A stretch of DNA of 64,000 bases from Rhizobium leguminosarum (GTDB taxonomy: Bacteria; Pseudomonadota; Alphaproteobacteria; Rhizobiales; Rhizobiaceae): positions 22,616 to 86,615 of the forward strand of contig NZ_LWBS01000208.1 in assembly GCF_001652265.1 (NCBI RefSeq), given 5' to 3'. The notes under the pieces are model-generated. The model searched no databases and had not been told where the DNA came from. It worked only from the letters and a program-made list of their open reading frames with translations. Positions 9,017 through 18,802 of the stretch are shown here, piece after piece (position 1 is the stretch's first letter; every line of letters begins with the position of its first letter). The position numbers and the translations under genes are program-made.

Positions 9017-10948
9017 TCAATGCGGCTGCGGTTCGAGACCGCCTTCGGGCTCGTCACCCTTGGTGGCGGGCCGTGCGCCGGCCTTCGGAACGGCTGAGCC
9101 GCGGCTTGGCGGCGAATCGTCACCGAGATCGCGGGAAGGTTTCTCGCCGCGGAGCAGTGCCTTGATCTCTTCGCCGGTCAACGTCTCGTATTCGAGCAGA
9201 CCTTCGGCAAGCACGACGAATTCGTCGTGCTTTTCCGTCAGGATCGTGCGGGCCTGCGTATAGGCTTCGTCGATCAGGCGGCGCACTTCATTGTCGATCT
9301 TCTGCGCGGTTGCTTCCGAAACATTCTTCGACTGCGAAACCGAGTGGCCGAGGAAGACTTCCTGCTGGTTCTCGCCATAGGCGACCTGACCGAGCTGATC
9401 GGAAAAGCCCCACTGCGTGACCATGGCGCGGGCAAGCTTGGTCGCCTGCTCGATGTCGGAGGAGGCGCCCGAAGTGATGTTTTCCTTGCCGAAGGTAAGC
9501 TCTTCGGCAACGCGGCCGCCCATCATGATGCAGAGGCGTGAGACCATCCACTTGTAGCTCATCGAGTAGCGGTCGCCCTCGGGAAGCTGCATGACCATGC
9601 CGAGCGCACGGCCGCGCGGAATGATCGTCGCCTTGTGCAGCGGATCGGCGACGGCGACATTGAGCGCGGTCATGGCGTGTCCGGCCTCATGGTAAGCGGT
9701 GAGCTTCTTTTCCGCCTCGGTCATCGCCGAGGACCGGCGCTCGGCGCCCATCATGATCTTGTCCTTGGCGTCCTCGAATTCCTGCATGGTGACGACGCGC
9801 TTGTTGCGGCGAGCTGCCATGAGGGCGGCTTCGTTGACGAGGTTCATCAGGTCAGCGCCGGAAAAACCGGGCGTGCCGCGGGCGAGAATCTTGAGATCGA
9901 CATTCGGCGCCAGCGGAACGTTGCGGGCATGTACCTTGAGGATACGCTCGCGGCCGACGATGTCGGGGTTCGGCACGACGACCTGACGGTCGAAACGGCC
10001 GGGACGCAGCAACGCCGGATCGAGCACGTCAGGGCGGTTGGTCGCAGCGATCAGGATCACGCCTTCATTCGCCTCGAAGCCGTCCATTTCGACCAGCAGC
10101 TGGTTCAGCGTCTGCTCGCGTTCGTCATTGCCGCCGCCGAGACCGGCGCCGCGATGGCGGCCGACGGCATCGATTTCGTCAATGAAGATGATGCAGGGCG
10201 CATTCTTCTTCGCCTGCTCGAACATATCGCGCACGCGGCTTGCACCGACACCGACGAACATTTCGACGAAATCGGAGCCCGAAATGGTGAAGAAGGGCAC
10301 ATTGGCTTCGCCGGCGACCGAGCGGGCGAGCAGCGTCTTGCCGGTGCCCGGAGGACCGACGAGCAGCACGCCACGCGGAATCTTGCCGCCGAGACGCTGG
10401 AACTTCTGCGGATCACGCAGGAATTCGACGATTTCCTCGAGATCCTGCTTGGCCTCGTCGACACCGGCGACGTCTTCGAAAGTCACGCGGCCATGCGCTT
10501 CGGTCAAAAGCTTGGCCTTGGACTTGCCGAAGCCCATCGCGCCGCGTGAGCCGCCTTGCATCTGCCGCATGAAGAACAGCCAGACGCCGAGAATCAGAAG
10601 CATCGGCAAAAGTGTGCCGAGATAGCTCAGGAAGCCGGAAGAACCATCAGTCTCCGGACGCGCGGTGACGGCCACGTTCTTGCCCTGCAGGCGGTCGAGC
10701 AGACTGTCGTCGATCACAGGCGAATAGGTCTGGAAGGTATTGTTGTTCTCCAGATATGTCCCGGTCAACCGGTTACCGGTGACCACGACATCCTTCACGC
10801 GGCCCGCATCGACCTCACGCAGAAACTGCGAATAAGGGATTTCGCGGGAGCCCGTCTGTGCCGGCGCCGTCTGGAACATACTGAAAAGGGCGATCAGCAG
10901 AAGCGCGATGATCGCCCACAAGGCGAAATTACGTAAGTTAGGGTTCAT
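9017..10948 (-). CDS. ftsH: ATP-dependent zinc metalloprotease FtsH
   Basis: FtsH is a membrane-anchored AAA protease that degrades misfolded membrane proteins and selected regulators. The 643-residue product has an N-terminal membrane segment (about 8-24), a periplasmic region, a second segment (about 108-127), Walker A GPPGTGKT at 198-205, Walker B IIFIDE at 253-258, and the zinc site HEAGH at 420-424. A Pro/Gly-rich tail of about 40 residues ends the protein. The ATG at 10948 has GGGGAG four bases upstream, so I did not use the longer frame. It lies downstream of tilS on the same strand, the usual tilS-ftsH order. Confidence 0.98.
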   Translation of the reverse strand: MNPNLRNFALWAIIALLLIALFSMFQTAPAQTGSREIPYSQFLREVDAGRVKDVVVTGNRLTGTYLENNNTFQTYSPVIDDSLLDRLQGKNVAVTARPETDGSSGFLSYLGTLLPMLLILGVWLFFMRQMQGGSRGAMGFGKSKAKLLTEAHGRVTFEDVAGVDEAKQDLEEIVEFLRDPQKFQRLGGKIPRGVLLVGPPGTGKTLLARSVAGEANVPFFTISGSDFVEMFVGVGASRVRDMFEQAKKNAPCIIFIDEIDAVGRHRGAGLGGGNDEREQTLNQLLVEMDGFEANEGVILIAATNRPDVLDPALLRPGRFDRQVVVPNPDIVGRERILKVHARNVPLAPNVDLKILARGTPGFSGADLMNLVNEAALMAARRNKRVVTMQEFEDAKDKIMMGAERRSSAMTEAEKKLTAYHEAGHAMTALNVAVADPLHKATIIPRGRALGMVMQLPEGDRYSMSYKWMVSRLCIMMGGRVAEELTFGKENITSGASSDIEQATKLARAMVTQWGFSDQLGQVAYGENQQEVFLGHSVSQSKNVSEATAQKIDNEVRRLIDEAYTQARTILTEKHDEFVVLAEGLLEYETLTGEEIKALLRGEKPSRDLGDDSPPSRGSAVPKAGARPATKGDEPEGGLEPQPH

Positions 10949-11044
10949 TGAACTCCCCAGCATGGAACAGCCGCCTCATGGCGACCGTCTTATTCGTTTC
11001 TAACATAGGGTTGCGCCGCGCGATTGCCAAGGCGACACCCCAGG

Positions 11045-12469
11045 TCAGATGGTTTTTCCGTCAATACTTCTTAAAGGCAGCCTCGCATAGGGCGCCGTCG
11101 CGAAAACCGCCGAAAGCCTATTGCCAAAGATGAAGTCAAATCGTGTCAAAAAGCGGTCGAAGGGTGCGAAATAGGGTGTTAGTTCGACCATCCGGTCGGA
11201 TTCCTCAGATAAAGGGTTTCCTTCGGCAGATAAAACCGGCGCTGCAGCGATGGCGCGCTTCCATGCATCCTTGGGAACGTGATGCATACGCCCCCTCATT
11301 CCTGTCCTCGGACTTGATCCGAGGGATGTCGCGGGAATCCAGCCACCACGCTTCTGCGCGGTGATTGACTCAATAAAGCGTGAAGTGTCTTGCGCGCCGA
11401 AGTCCTTGGGCGCCTGGATCTCAATTGATGCGGCCGACGCATTGCGCGCATAAAACCTTCCATCCCAAACCCCAGCCTCTCCCGGCTGCAATACCAGCGG
11501 CAATATCCCCCGGCTCTCGCGCGCCAAATAAAGCCCGTCACGTCGCAAATCGAACACCACCCTGCCAACGGTCATCCGTCCCGGCTCACTGCGGGTGACA
11601 AATGCAAGGATATGCTCCATATGCGCCCTCCCCGGTGCAAACGGCAGCCCACCGAAAACGGCTGTCAGACGGCCGAGTGCATAATCGAGGACCGCCCGAT
11701 CCTGCCGCAACCCGTCGGGCGTCACCTGCCCGAGCAGACCGCCGTGAAGCGTGAAATGACGATCCAGCCATTCTGCTCCCCTAGCCGAAAGAGCCAGTCG
11801 CGCTTCCCAGGCCGCGCGGATATTCCTCTCGGCACCTGCATCGGTCGAGAGCTTCCGGCGTGTCCGCACGCGCTCATAGGTCACATCTTCGTTGCTCGGA
11901 TCATCGATCCACGGAACGCCCCGCTCCTTGAGGAAAGCGCGGATATCTGCCCGGCTGGAAAAGAGAAGCGGCCGCAAAATCCAGAAGCGCCGGTTAAAGA
12001 GCACCGCATCCGCAATGCCGGTCGAAATCTGCTCCGTTCGCATCCCACGCATCTGCAGTGTTTCGCGCTGGTCGTCGAACGTATGGCCAGTGACGATGAG
12101 ATCGGCTTCGAAACTTTCGGCGGCGGTTGTCAGCAGGCCATAGCGCGCCTCGCGGGCCGCCGCCATGATGCCGGTTTTCGGCTTGTCGCCCTCCCAGATC
12201 ATGGTGGTGTGGGGAATGCCAAGCGATGCGCAGAGGGCTGCGACTTCACGCGCCTCGTCTGCCGAGCCGACGCGCAACGCATGATCGACAGTCGCAGCGC
12301 AAAGGGACATCTTGAGATGGGGTGCGGCCTTCACGGCTTCATCGAGAAGAAGAACCAGGCCGGTGGAATCGCTGCCGCCTGAAATCGCGACGAGAATGCG
12401 CGCGGGGCTTTGAAGCGACGTGAGAAACTGGAGGATCGCCCGTTGAGGCGATGCGATTTCCGGAGACAT
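11045..12469 (-). CDS. tilS: tRNA(Ile)-lysidine synthase, with an in-frame repeat insertion
   Basis: TilS attaches lysine to C34 of the AUA-reading tRNA Ile. The 474-residue product has the PP-loop SGGSDS at residues 30-35, VDHALR and GHTFDDQRET in the catalytic domain (about 20-215), and a weakly conserved C-terminal part. Residues about 351-392 (encoded by 11293-11419) match a palindromic intergenic repeat that is intact at 20633-20775, so a repeat seems to have been captured as coding sequence in the tolerant C-terminal region. The frame stays open and the downstream C-terminal sequence continues. It starts 11 bases after cpoB. The enzyme is presumably active, because tilS is usually essential. 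Confidence 0.93.
   Translation of the reverse strand: MSPEIASPQRAILQFLTSLQSPARILVAISGGSDSTGLVLLLDEAVKAAPHLKMSLCAATVDHALRVGSADEAREVAALCASLGIPHTTMIWEGDKPKTGIMAAAREARYGLLTTAAESFEADLIVTGHTFDDQRETLQMRGMRTEQISTGIADAVLFNRRFWILRPLLFSSRADIRAFLKERGVPWIDDPSNEDVTYERVRTRRKLSTDAGAERNIRAAWEARLALSARGAEWLDRHFTLHGGLLGQVTPDGLRQDRAVLDYALGRLTAVFGGLPFAPGRAHMEHILAFVTRSEPGRMTVGRVVFDLRRDGLYLARESRGILPLVLQPGEAGVWDGRFYARNASAASIEIQAPKDFGAQDTSRFIESITAQKRGGWIPATSLGSSPRTGMRGRMHHVPKDAWKRAIAAAPVLSAEGNPLSEESDRMVELTPYFAPFDRFLTRFDFIFGNRLSAVFATAPYARLPLRSIDGKTI
11293..11419. repeat. Diverged family D palindromic repeat inside tilS
   Basis: CCCTCATTCCTGT, GGAATCCAGCCAC, CGCGGTGA, and CTTGGGCGC-CTGGAT occur in the same order as in the intact element at 20633-20775. 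The distal inverted arm is missing, which leaves about 127 bp within the coding sequence. Confidence 0.75.
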
Positions 12470-12480
12470 TCCGGAAGCCC

Positions 12481-13467
12481 TCAGCAGGCGAGGCGCTTCT
12501 GTTCGCTCGCAACCTTGCTTATGACGGCGCGCGAGGCCTTCGGATAACGCTTAGAGACTTCGCGCAGCGTCGCGCAGGCCGTCTCGGTATTGTCGAGGGC
12601 GGCAAGCGACATGCCGAGCTTCAGCAGCATTTCCGGCGCCTTTTCCGATGTACCGTATTTCTGGTGCGCATTGAGAAAGGTCTTGGCCGCCTCGTTGTAT
12701 TTGCCCTGCGAGTAGAGTGCTTCGCCGAGCCAGAAATTGGCGTCCGCCGCCCGCGCGCTGCTCGGGTAGTGGGTGATGTACTGCGTGAATTCCTGTTCGG
12801 CTGTGCTGTAATCACCGGATAGCACGTGGCCGTAGGCGGCCTTATACTGGTCGGCCTCGCTGCCGAGCGAGGCGGTCTGCTGCGGCGTTTTGCTATTGGC
12901 ATCGGGAATCGGCCCGGAGCCGATCTTGGCATTTTCGTCGACGCTTCCGCCGATCGGATTGCCGTTCTGATCGAAATCGATCGAGCCGAGCTCCTTCGGC
13001 GGTTGGCCGAGACCGCTATTCTCCGGCACCCTGGTGGAGGGAGCCGTTTCGGCTCCCTGCGGTGCTTGGATCACCTTGGCGATGTCGTCGCCGCCGGAGG
13101 CTGCCGGAGCGCCATCGGTCTCGCTCTTCTTGACAGGGGCCTTGGCGGCACCGCCGGCACCGGTCTTTTCGAGCTGCTGGAAGCGGAATTCATTGTCTTC
13201 CTGCTGCTTGCGGATCGTCTCCTGCATCTGCAGAAGCTGAAAGCTCATCTCTTCGATCCGGCCGTTCAGCTGCCGCAACTGCTCTTCGAGCTGCTGCACG
13301 CGGACCTCTGCATCGCCGCTCTGCACCTTGATGACGGGCGGCGGCGCCTGGTTTTCCGCGGATCGGCCGCCGAGATGTAGCCCGAAGAACGAGGCAGAAT
13401 AGGCCGCCCGTTCGCTTCCGGTCACAGCCGCGAGGCACAGCATGCCTGCCACGACAAATTTCTTCAT
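12481..13467 (-). CDS. cpoB: Cell division coordinator CpoB (YbgF), Tol-Pal system
   Basis: CpoB is a periplasmic protein that couples peptidoglycan synthesis with Tol-Pal driven outer-membrane constriction. The 328-residue precursor begins with a signal peptide (MKKFVVAGMLCLAAVTG), has a Gln/Glu-rich coiled coil around 45-100 (the trimerisation segment) and a low-complexity linker. C-terminal TPR-like repeats follow (YKAAYGHVLSGDYSTAEQ, ANFWLGEALYSQGKYNEAA, PEMLLKLGMSLAAL). The ATG at 13467 has AGGACGA upstream; the longer frame to 13590 has no support. It is the last gene of the tol-pal set, placed after pal as usual, with tilS 11 bases further on. Confidence 0.93.
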   Translation of the reverse strand: MKKFVVAGMLCLAAVTGSERAAYSASFFGLHLGGRSAENQAPPPVIKVQSGDAEVRVQQLEEQLRQLNGRIEEMSFQLLQMQETIRKQQEDNEFRFQQLEKTGAGGAAKAPVKKSETDGAPAASGGDDIAKVIQAPQGAETAPSTRVPENSGLGQPPKELGSIDFDQNGNPIGGSVDENAKIGSGPIPDANSKTPQQTASLGSEADQYKAAYGHVLSGDYSTAEQEFTQYITHYPSSARAADANFWLGEALYSQGKYNEAAKTFLNAHQKYGTSEKAPEMLLKLGMSLAALDNTETACATLREVSKRYPKASRAVISKVASEQKRLAC

Positions 13468-13576
13468 ATGTATCGTCCTGTCCCAGTGATTCTTCGCACC
13501 TCGATGGCACGAACAGGAGATTTTTCCAATTGCTTTCAAAAAGCAACGGAGTCTGGCCAAAGTGTGGTCAAAAAGA

Positions 13577-13604
13577 AAAGGCGGCCCCACGCGGGACCGC
13601 CTTT
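13577..13604 (-). terminator. Intrinsic terminator after pal
   Basis: AAAGGCGG-TCCCGCGTGGGG-CCGCCTTT followed by TCTTTTT on the minus strand; it separates tolB-pal from cpoB-tilS. Confidence 0.8.
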
Positions 13605-13630
13605 CGAAAAAGCGAATTGTTGCTCGGCAA

Positions 13631-14161
13631 TTACATGCCGGCGCCGCCGAGAACCGTGACCGCGCGCCGGTTCTGCGACCAGCAGGAAATGTCGTCGCAG
13701 ACGGCGACCGGACGTTCCTTGCCGTAGGAGATCGTCTTCAGGCGCTGAGCCGGGACGCCGCGCGAAGCGAGATAGTCCTTGGCGGCCGCCGCACGGCGGG
13801 CGCCAAGCGCAAGGTTGTATTCGCGCGTGCCGCGTTCGTCGGCATGGCCTTCGACGGTGATCTGGTAGTTCGGGTAGCGGCTGAGCCACTGGGCCTGACG
13901 GTCGAGCGTCTGCGAGGCATCGGCGCGGATCGACGAGGAGTCGGTATCGAAGAAGATGCGGTCGCCGACATTGACCGTGAAGTCCTGGGCAGAGCCTGGC
14001 GTCGCGGCACCAGCACCGGTGCCGAGGCCGAGGTCGCCGGCGCTGTTCGGCGGCTTCTTGGCGCAGCTCGCGAGCGCTAGGCCGGCGATAAGCGCGATCA
14101 TGACGGGGTTGCGGGCGAAATTCTGCATGCGGCTCATTGCCGGGGTATGAATTCGGCTCAT
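13631..14161 (-). CDS. pal: Peptidoglycan-associated lipoprotein Pal
   Basis: Pal anchors the outer membrane to peptidoglycan and binds TolB. The 176-residue precursor has a signal peptide ending in the lipobox LASC with Cys33, a Gly/Ala-rich linker, and an OmpA-like peptidoglycan-binding domain (about 65-170) with the motifs FFDTDSSSI, EGHADERGTREYNLALGARR and SYGKERP. AAGGAG lies seven bases before the ATG at 14161, which decides the start; a second MSR start eight codons later and a longer upstream frame are weaker. It sits 152 bases downstream of tolB and is followed by a terminator. Confidence 0.97.
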   Translation of the reverse strand: MSRIHTPAMSRMQNFARNPVMIALIAGLALASCAKKPPNSAGDLGLGTGAGAATPGSAQDFTVNVGDRIFFDTDSSSIRADASQTLDRQAQWLSRYPNYQITVEGHADERGTREYNLALGARRAAAAKDYLASRGVPAQRLKTISYGKERPVAVCDDISCWSQNRRAVTVLGGAGM

Positions 14162-14313
14162 GGCCGGTCTCCTTGCGATTTCATCAGGGTTTCCGGACAG
14201 TAACCGCACTCGGTTAACCGCCCCTCAAAGATTATGGTTAACGATTTGCTGATTTGTCCCTTGGTCGCTCGGTTCCATGACTTTGGGGCGACATGAAGGC
14301 AGCAGCGCATCGC

Positions 14314-15621
14314 CTACTCCATAAGCGGCGACCAGGCCGGGTCGGAACCGTAGGTCGGCGTCTTCACGAGCTGCTCGTTGTAACCGGTCAGATCGATCGA
14401 ATAGAGCTGCGGACCGCCCGCCCCCGCCGCCTGGCGGAAGAACATCAGCACGCGGCCGTTCGGCGCCCAGGTCGGGCCCTCATTGTGGAAGCCGGTCGTC
14501 AGGATGCGCTCGCCGGAACCATCCGGCTTCATCACGCCGATCGAGAACTTGCCGCCGGCCTGTTTGGTGAAGGCAATGAGATCGCCGCGCGGCGACCAGA
14601 CCGGCGTCGAATAGGAGCCGTCGCCGAAGGAAATACGGGTCTGGCCCGAGCCATCGGCGTTCATCACGTAGATCTGCGGCTTTCCGCCGCGGTCGCTTTC
14701 GAAGCTGACGCGTCCGCCGTCAGGCGAATAGGAGGGCGACGTGTCGATCGCCGCCGTCGAGGTCAACCGCGTCGTCGTGCGCGAGCGCAGGTCCATCGTA
14801 TAGATATTGGAATTGGCGTCCTGCTGCAGGCTCATGATCACCTTCTGACCATCAGGCGAAAAGCGCGGCGAAAATGTCATGCCGGGGAAATTGCCGACGA
14901 CTTCGCGCTGCCCGGTTTCGAGCTGCAGGAGATAGACGCGCGGCTGCTGGTTGGCAAAGGACATGTAGGTGACTTCCTGCCGGCTCGGCGAGAAGCGCGG
15001 CGTCAGCACGAGATCGCTGCCATCGGTCAGCATCCGCACGTTGAAGCCGTCCTGGTCCATGATCGCCAGCTGGCGCTTGCGCTGCTGCTTGGTGCCTGAT
15101 TCGGAGACAAAGACGACGCGGGTATCGAAATACCCCTCTTCGCCGGTGATCTGCTTGTAGATCGCATCGGCGATGATGTGAGCGACACGCCGCCAGTTCT
15201 CCGGCTGCGTATAGAACTGCTGACCGGTCATCTGCTGTCCGGCAAAAGTATCCCACAGGCGGAATTCGGCACGAAGGCGGCCATCCGCTTCCTTGGTAAC
15301 CCGGCCGGTGACCAACGCCTGGGCATTGATGACCTTCCAGTCCTCGAAGCGCGGCGAAGCGTCGGGATTAGAAATCTTCTCGATGAAGGCGCTTTTGTTG
15401 ATCGGTGCGAAGAGACCGGACCGCTGCAAGTCGGCGGCGATGACTTGCGAGACCTGCGCGCCCATGTCGCCCTGGAAATCAGTCACCGCGATCGGAAGCG
15501 GCTGGATATTACCCTTGTTGATATTGATCTCGACAAGCGCGTTCGCCGGAGTCGTAAAGACTGCGGCCCCGACTAGACCGGCAACGACCATCAGGGCGCG
15601 GATGAGGGAACACTTGACCAT
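14314..15621 (-). CDS. tolB: Tol-Pal system periplasmic protein TolB
   Basis: TolB is the periplasmic beta-propeller that links TolA with Pal. The 435-residue precursor has a signal peptide (about 1-28, ending TTPANA), an N-terminal alpha/beta domain (about 30-170), and a six-bladed WD40-like propeller with repeated SPDG elements ([45 protein letters not shown]). Length and architecture are normal. It lies 23 bases after the free-standing TolA-C gene and belongs to the same transcription unit as tolQRA. Confidence 0.98.
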   Translation of the reverse strand: MVKCSLIRALMVVAGLVGAAVFTTPANALVEININKGNIQPLPIAVTDFQGDMGAQVSQVIAADLQRSGLFAPINKSAFIEKISNPDASPRFEDWKVINAQALVTGRVTKEADGRLRAEFRLWDTFAGQQMTGQQFYTQPENWRRVAHIIADAIYKQITGEEGYFDTRVVFVSESGTKQQRKRQLAIMDQDGFNVRMLTDGSDLVLTPRFSPSRQEVTYMSFANQQPRVYLLQLETGQREVVGNFPGMTFSPRFSPDGQKVIMSLQQDANSNIYTMDLRSRTTTRLTSTAAIDTSPSYSPDGGRVSFESDRGGKPQIYVMNADGSGQTRISFGDGSYSTPVWSPRGDLIAFTKQAGGKFSIGVMKPDGSGERILTTGFHNEGPTWAPNGRVLMFFRQAAGAGGPQLYSIDLTGYNEQLVKTPTYGSDPAWSPLME

Positions 15622-15644
15622 ATCAAAACAAGCCTTTCAGCACT

Positions 15645-16082
15645 TTATAGGTTCAGTTGGCTGACATCGAAGTTCAAAACAACTTCCTTCCAGACATCGT
15701 ATTTGTCTTTTGGAAGCATCGCGTAAGGAGCTGCACGGACAATTGCGCGAAGAGCTGCGTCGGTAATGATTTTACGTGTACGTTCGCTGCCACCACTGAC
15801 CTCCGCATCGGGAGTTCCGATAATGCGACCGTTCCTATCGAGGCGCACACGGAACCTTAGATGAACGCTGGCGGCGTCCTTCAGGTCCGCAGGGAGCACA
15901 AAACGATTTTCGATGGCATTTCGCATCGCGTCGATAACGGGCACACTTAAAATCTTTGCTTTTGAGTCAGTATTTTCCCGACTCATCGTCTCCGCATGTC
16001 CATCAGGCGGCAGCGAGAAAGCAGCCATTAACATCGTCAGCGCCCCGATAGACTTCGCGAAATGGGATAAGCTAATCAACAT
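15645..16082 (-). CDS. Secreted stand-alone paralogue of the TolA C-terminal domain
   Basis: This 145-residue protein has a signal peptide (ending near GHAET, residue 30) and no membrane anchor. From about residue 45 to the end it aligns along its length with the last hundred residues of TolA encoded just upstream: ID(A)xR, VHLxxRVxLD, SGGxxxTR, LPxDKY and LNFD are shared, by eye about 35-40 percent identity. It therefore looks like a duplicated TolA domain III, freed from the membrane. Its ATG follows the tolA TAA stop with no gap (TAAATG), so translation is probably coupled. Base composition is less GC-rich than its neighbours. The function is unknown; it could modulate TolA-TolB-Pal contacts. 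Confidence 0.85.
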   Translation of the reverse strand: MLISLSHFAKSIGALTMLMAAFSLPPDGHAETMSRENTDSKAKILSVPVIDAMRNAIENRFVLPADLKDAASVHLRFRVRLDRNGRIIGTPDAEVSGGSERTRKIITDAALRAIVRAAPYAMLPKDKYDVWKEVVLNFDVSQLNL

Positions 16083-17225
16083 TTAGATTCCCAGATCGCT
16101 GGCATCGAAGTTGAGATCCATCTCGTTCCAGCCGTTTTCTCCCTCATATTTGTCTGCAGGCAAATTTTTGAGAGGAGATGATTTCATAACAGCGCGGTAG
16201 ACACTGCTCTTGAGCGCTTGACGTGTTGAATCCGGCCCGCCTGAAGCAATGACCTCGGGATCGCCAACGACATTACCGGCCGGATCAAGTTGAACACGAA
16301 CCTTAAGATGAACCTCGTTAGCGCCGGCCAACCCGGAAACAACCGTCCAGTTGCCAGAGATCTGGCCGCGTACGGCATCAATCTCGCTCTGGCTGAGCGA
16401 AGCACCACCATTGCTTTTCTTCGCACCAAGTGATGCTTCCTGAGTCGAGCGCTTCGCACCCCCAGCGGAAGGGTCGGTCTTATTCAGCAGCGCAGCAACC
16501 TCGTCGGCATTGAAGTCGCTCTTCATCGATGAGGCGGATTTCGCAGTTTCCTGCTTCTTGTCCGCCTTCTTCTTGTCGGTCGGTGTGTCGGCGGTCTTCG
16601 GCTGATCCGCAGTCTTTTCCGGCGGCTTTTCGACGGGCTTTTGCGGTTCCGGCGGCTTCACCTGCGGCTTGGCGACAGGGGTCGGCACATTGTCCGGTAA
16701 TGCTTCCGCATCCGGCTTCGGCGGTTCCTCAGGCTTAGCCTGCTCTTCCGGCGGCTTCTCTTCCGGCTTCGGCGGCGTCACTTCGACAGGCTTCGGCGGG
16801 GGAATGGAGGCGACCTCCTTCGGCTGCTCGACTTCCGTTTCCTCCTTAACGATCTCCTTCACGTCATTCGGCTTAGGATCGATCTTCGGCATCGGCTTGT
16901 CGCTCGAATTCGCTGCGGCCGCTTCGGTATTGCTTGGCTTGGCGTTCGGGACCGGCGGCGTCTTCAGGTCGACATTGTTGTCGCCGGCGTTCTCGGCGGG
17001 CTGTGCGATCGGCGGCCGCGTCGTCGGCACGGGCGCTGATGTCTCCTTCTTCGGAGCCTTCTTGTCGCCTTGCTGCATCTGGGTAATGGACTCGACCGGC
17101 ACGAGATCGACCGGCATCGCCTCGAAATCCTCCACCTTGAAGGATTCCGGCGCGCCCAGCGACACCAGCGCCCAGGTAAGCACCAGCCCGTGCAAAACAA
17201 CAGATGTGACGACGCTGGCCTTCAT
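16083..17225 (-). CDS. tolA: Cell envelope integrity protein TolA
   Basis: TolA spans the periplasm and transmits TolQR energy to TolB-Pal. The 380-residue product has one N-terminal membrane helix (about 5-24), a long Pro/Lys/Glu-rich periplasmic stalk (about 45-250) with repeated PPKP / PEEPPKP units, and a TonB-like C-terminal domain (about 275-380) ending LNFDASDLGI. The stalk is proline-rich where E. coli has alanine-rich helix, which is usual in rhizobia. It is eight bases after tolR, and its stop codon touches the ATG of the next gene, a paralogue of its own C-terminal domain. Confidence 0.95.
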   Translation of the reverse strand: MKASVVTSVVLHGLVLTWALVSLGAPESFKVEDFEAMPVDLVPVESITQMQQGDKKAPKKETSAPVPTTRPPIAQPAENAGDNNVDLKTPPVPNAKPSNTEAAAANSSDKPMPKIDPKPNDVKEIVKEETEVEQPKEVASIPPPKPVEVTPPKPEEKPPEEQAKPEEPPKPDAEALPDNVPTPVAKPQVKPPEPQKPVEKPPEKTADQPKTADTPTDKKKADKKQETAKSASSMKSDFNADEVAALLNKTDPSAGGAKRSTQEASLGAKKSNGGASLSQSEIDAVRGQISGNWTVVSGLAGANEVHLKVRVQLDPAGNVVGDPEVIASGGPDSTRQALKSSVYRAVMKSSPLKNLPADKYEGENGWNEMDLNFDASDLGI

Positions 17226-17233
17226 TTTGAGCG

Positions 17234-17689
17234 CTATTGGTCCTTCTTCTGCTGCGTCACGAGGCCGATATTCTTGAAGCCTGCGCCCTGGATACGGGCC
17301 ATGACGTCGGCGATCACGCCATAAGGCGCTGTCGCGTCGCCGCGCACGAAGATACGTTCGTTATAACCGGTGGTGGCGATCGCCTCGAGCTTGGCGGCGA
17401 TCTCCGCGGCCGGGATCGGCGTTTCCTGCAGGAACACCTCGCCGTCATTCTTGACGGAAATGGTGATCGGCTGCGTCTCGGAATTCAGCGCCTTGGCCTG
17501 CGTTTCCGGCAGGTCGATCGGCACACCGACGGTCATCATCGGTGCCGCGACCATGAAGATGATCAAAAGCACCAGCATGACGTCGACGAGCGGCGTCACG
17601 TTGATTTCGGAAATCACGGCTCTGTTCCGACCGCCGCGACGGCGGCGTCCGCCGCCCCCACCGCCATTGCCTCCAACAGCCATACCCAT
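17234..17689 (-). CDS. tolR: Tol-Pal proton channel subunit TolR
   Basis: TolR is an ExbD-family protein. The 151-residue product has a Gly/Arg-rich cytoplasmic N-terminus, a single membrane helix (about 30-52) containing the conserved channel Asp in TPLVDVMLVLLIIFM, and a periplasmic domain. GGAG lies nine bases before the ATG at 17689. It is placed between tolQ (18-base gap) and tolA (8-base gap) in the operon. Confidence 0.97.
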   Translation of the reverse strand: MGMAVGGNGGGGGGRRRRGGRNRAVISEINVTPLVDVMLVLLIIFMVAAPMMTVGVPIDLPETQAKALNSETQPITISVKNDGEVFLQETPIPAAEIAAKLEAIATTGYNERIFVRGDATAPYGVIADVMARIQGAGFKNIGLVTQQKKDQ

Positions 17690-17707
17690 GTCAGAATACT
17701 CCGTTGG

Positions 17708-18427
17708 TTACTGAGCGGCAGCGCGCGGCTGCAGTTTCTCGTCGATCTGGCGCGAAAGTATGGCGGAGAATTCATCCGCGAAACCTTCCATTCGACCCGA
17801 GAGCTTGCCGGCATCGGCAGAGAACTTGTTGTAGGCGATAACCGCCGGGATAGCGGCGACGAGGCCGATCGCGGTGGCAAGCAGCGCTTCGGCGATACCG
17901 GGCGCGACGACCGCAAGGTTGGTCGACTTCGAACCGGCAATCGCCTGGAACGAGGTCATGATACCGACGACCGTGCCGAACAGACCGATGAACGGACCGG
18001 CCGAACCGATCGTTGCGAGCGACCCGAGACGGGCGCCGAGAAATTCGGATTCACGCGACAGCGTCACATCCATCGCCCGGTCGATGCGCATCTGCAGGCC
18101 GATCGGCGAGCGGGCGCCGCGTTCGAAGGATTTCTTCCACTCGCGCATGGCAGCCACGAAGATTGCCGCGAGCCCCGTATTGTTGCGTTCCGACAGCGAG
18201 CGGTAGAGTTCTTCCAGCGACTGGCCCGACCAGAACACCTGCTCGAACTTATCGAACTGGCGTCGTGCGCGGCCATAGGCCAGGTATTTGTCGATGACGA
18301 TCGCCCACGTCCACACCGAGGCTGCGATGAGCCCGAGCATGACGAGCTTGACGACGATGCCGGCCTGCATGAAAAGCGACCAGAGGCTGACGTCCGTCGC
18401 TGCTGCTGCCAATCCTACTTGTTCCAT
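17708..18427 (-). CDS. tolQ: Tol-Pal proton channel subunit TolQ
   Basis: TolQ is a MotA/ExbB-family proton channel protein. The 239-residue product has three membrane segments (about 18-40, 137-160 and 170-195) and the family signature LATIGSAGPFIGLFGTV. The start MEQVGLAAA at 18427 fits homologues; the 17 upstream codons to 18478 are not typical. The nearby ribosome site is weak (TTTTGGA). It heads tolQRA in a run of minus-strand envelope genes, with ybgC 375 bases upstream. Confidence 0.97.
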   Translation of the reverse strand: MEQVGLAAAATDVSLWSLFMQAGIVVKLVMLGLIAASVWTWAIVIDKYLAYGRARRQFDKFEQVFWSGQSLEELYRSLSERNNTGLAAIFVAAMREWKKSFERGARSPIGLQMRIDRAMDVTLSRESEFLGARLGSLATIGSAGPFIGLFGTVVGIMTSFQAIAGSKSTNLAVVAPGIAEALLATAIGLVAAIPAVIAYNKFSADAGKLSGRMEGFADEFSAILSRQIDEKLQPRAAAQ

Positions 18428-18802
18428 TGGTCCAAAATCCCCGAATCCAAACGCCCGGTGCTGGACCGGGCGGCACAAACTGATCTCGCAAGAAGTGTCC
18501 GGCGGCCGCCGCCCAAAGCCCTGGTCAAACTTCCAAGCTCATCTTCCGCCTTCTTGCCGTCAAATTTGGTCAAAGGAAGGCGTGCACCGCACAAACTCCG
18601 ACTTTCCCAGTAAGACACTATTATGGTTAATAGTTCGTTAGTGCCGGACTGTGACAGTAAGCCTGTATTTGGAAGATTTCGTTCCATGGATTACTTGACC
18701 GGAGCAAGGTCCGGCTGCCGAAAGAGCGCTCATCCTGCGGCGCGGGAATTCCTTCCCATAAAGTTCAAGTTTTAACAAGGTCCGTTTTTTCGGCAATTCG
18801 GA
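18428..18802. other. Intergenic region between ybgC and tolQ
   Basis: No gene is visible in these 375 bases. It should hold the tolQ promoter (AT-rich stretch around 18605-18640) and two small hairpins downstream of ybgC (GGGAATTCC around 18747 and CCGGAGCAAGGTCCGG around 18699). None is a clear terminator. Confidence 0.4.
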
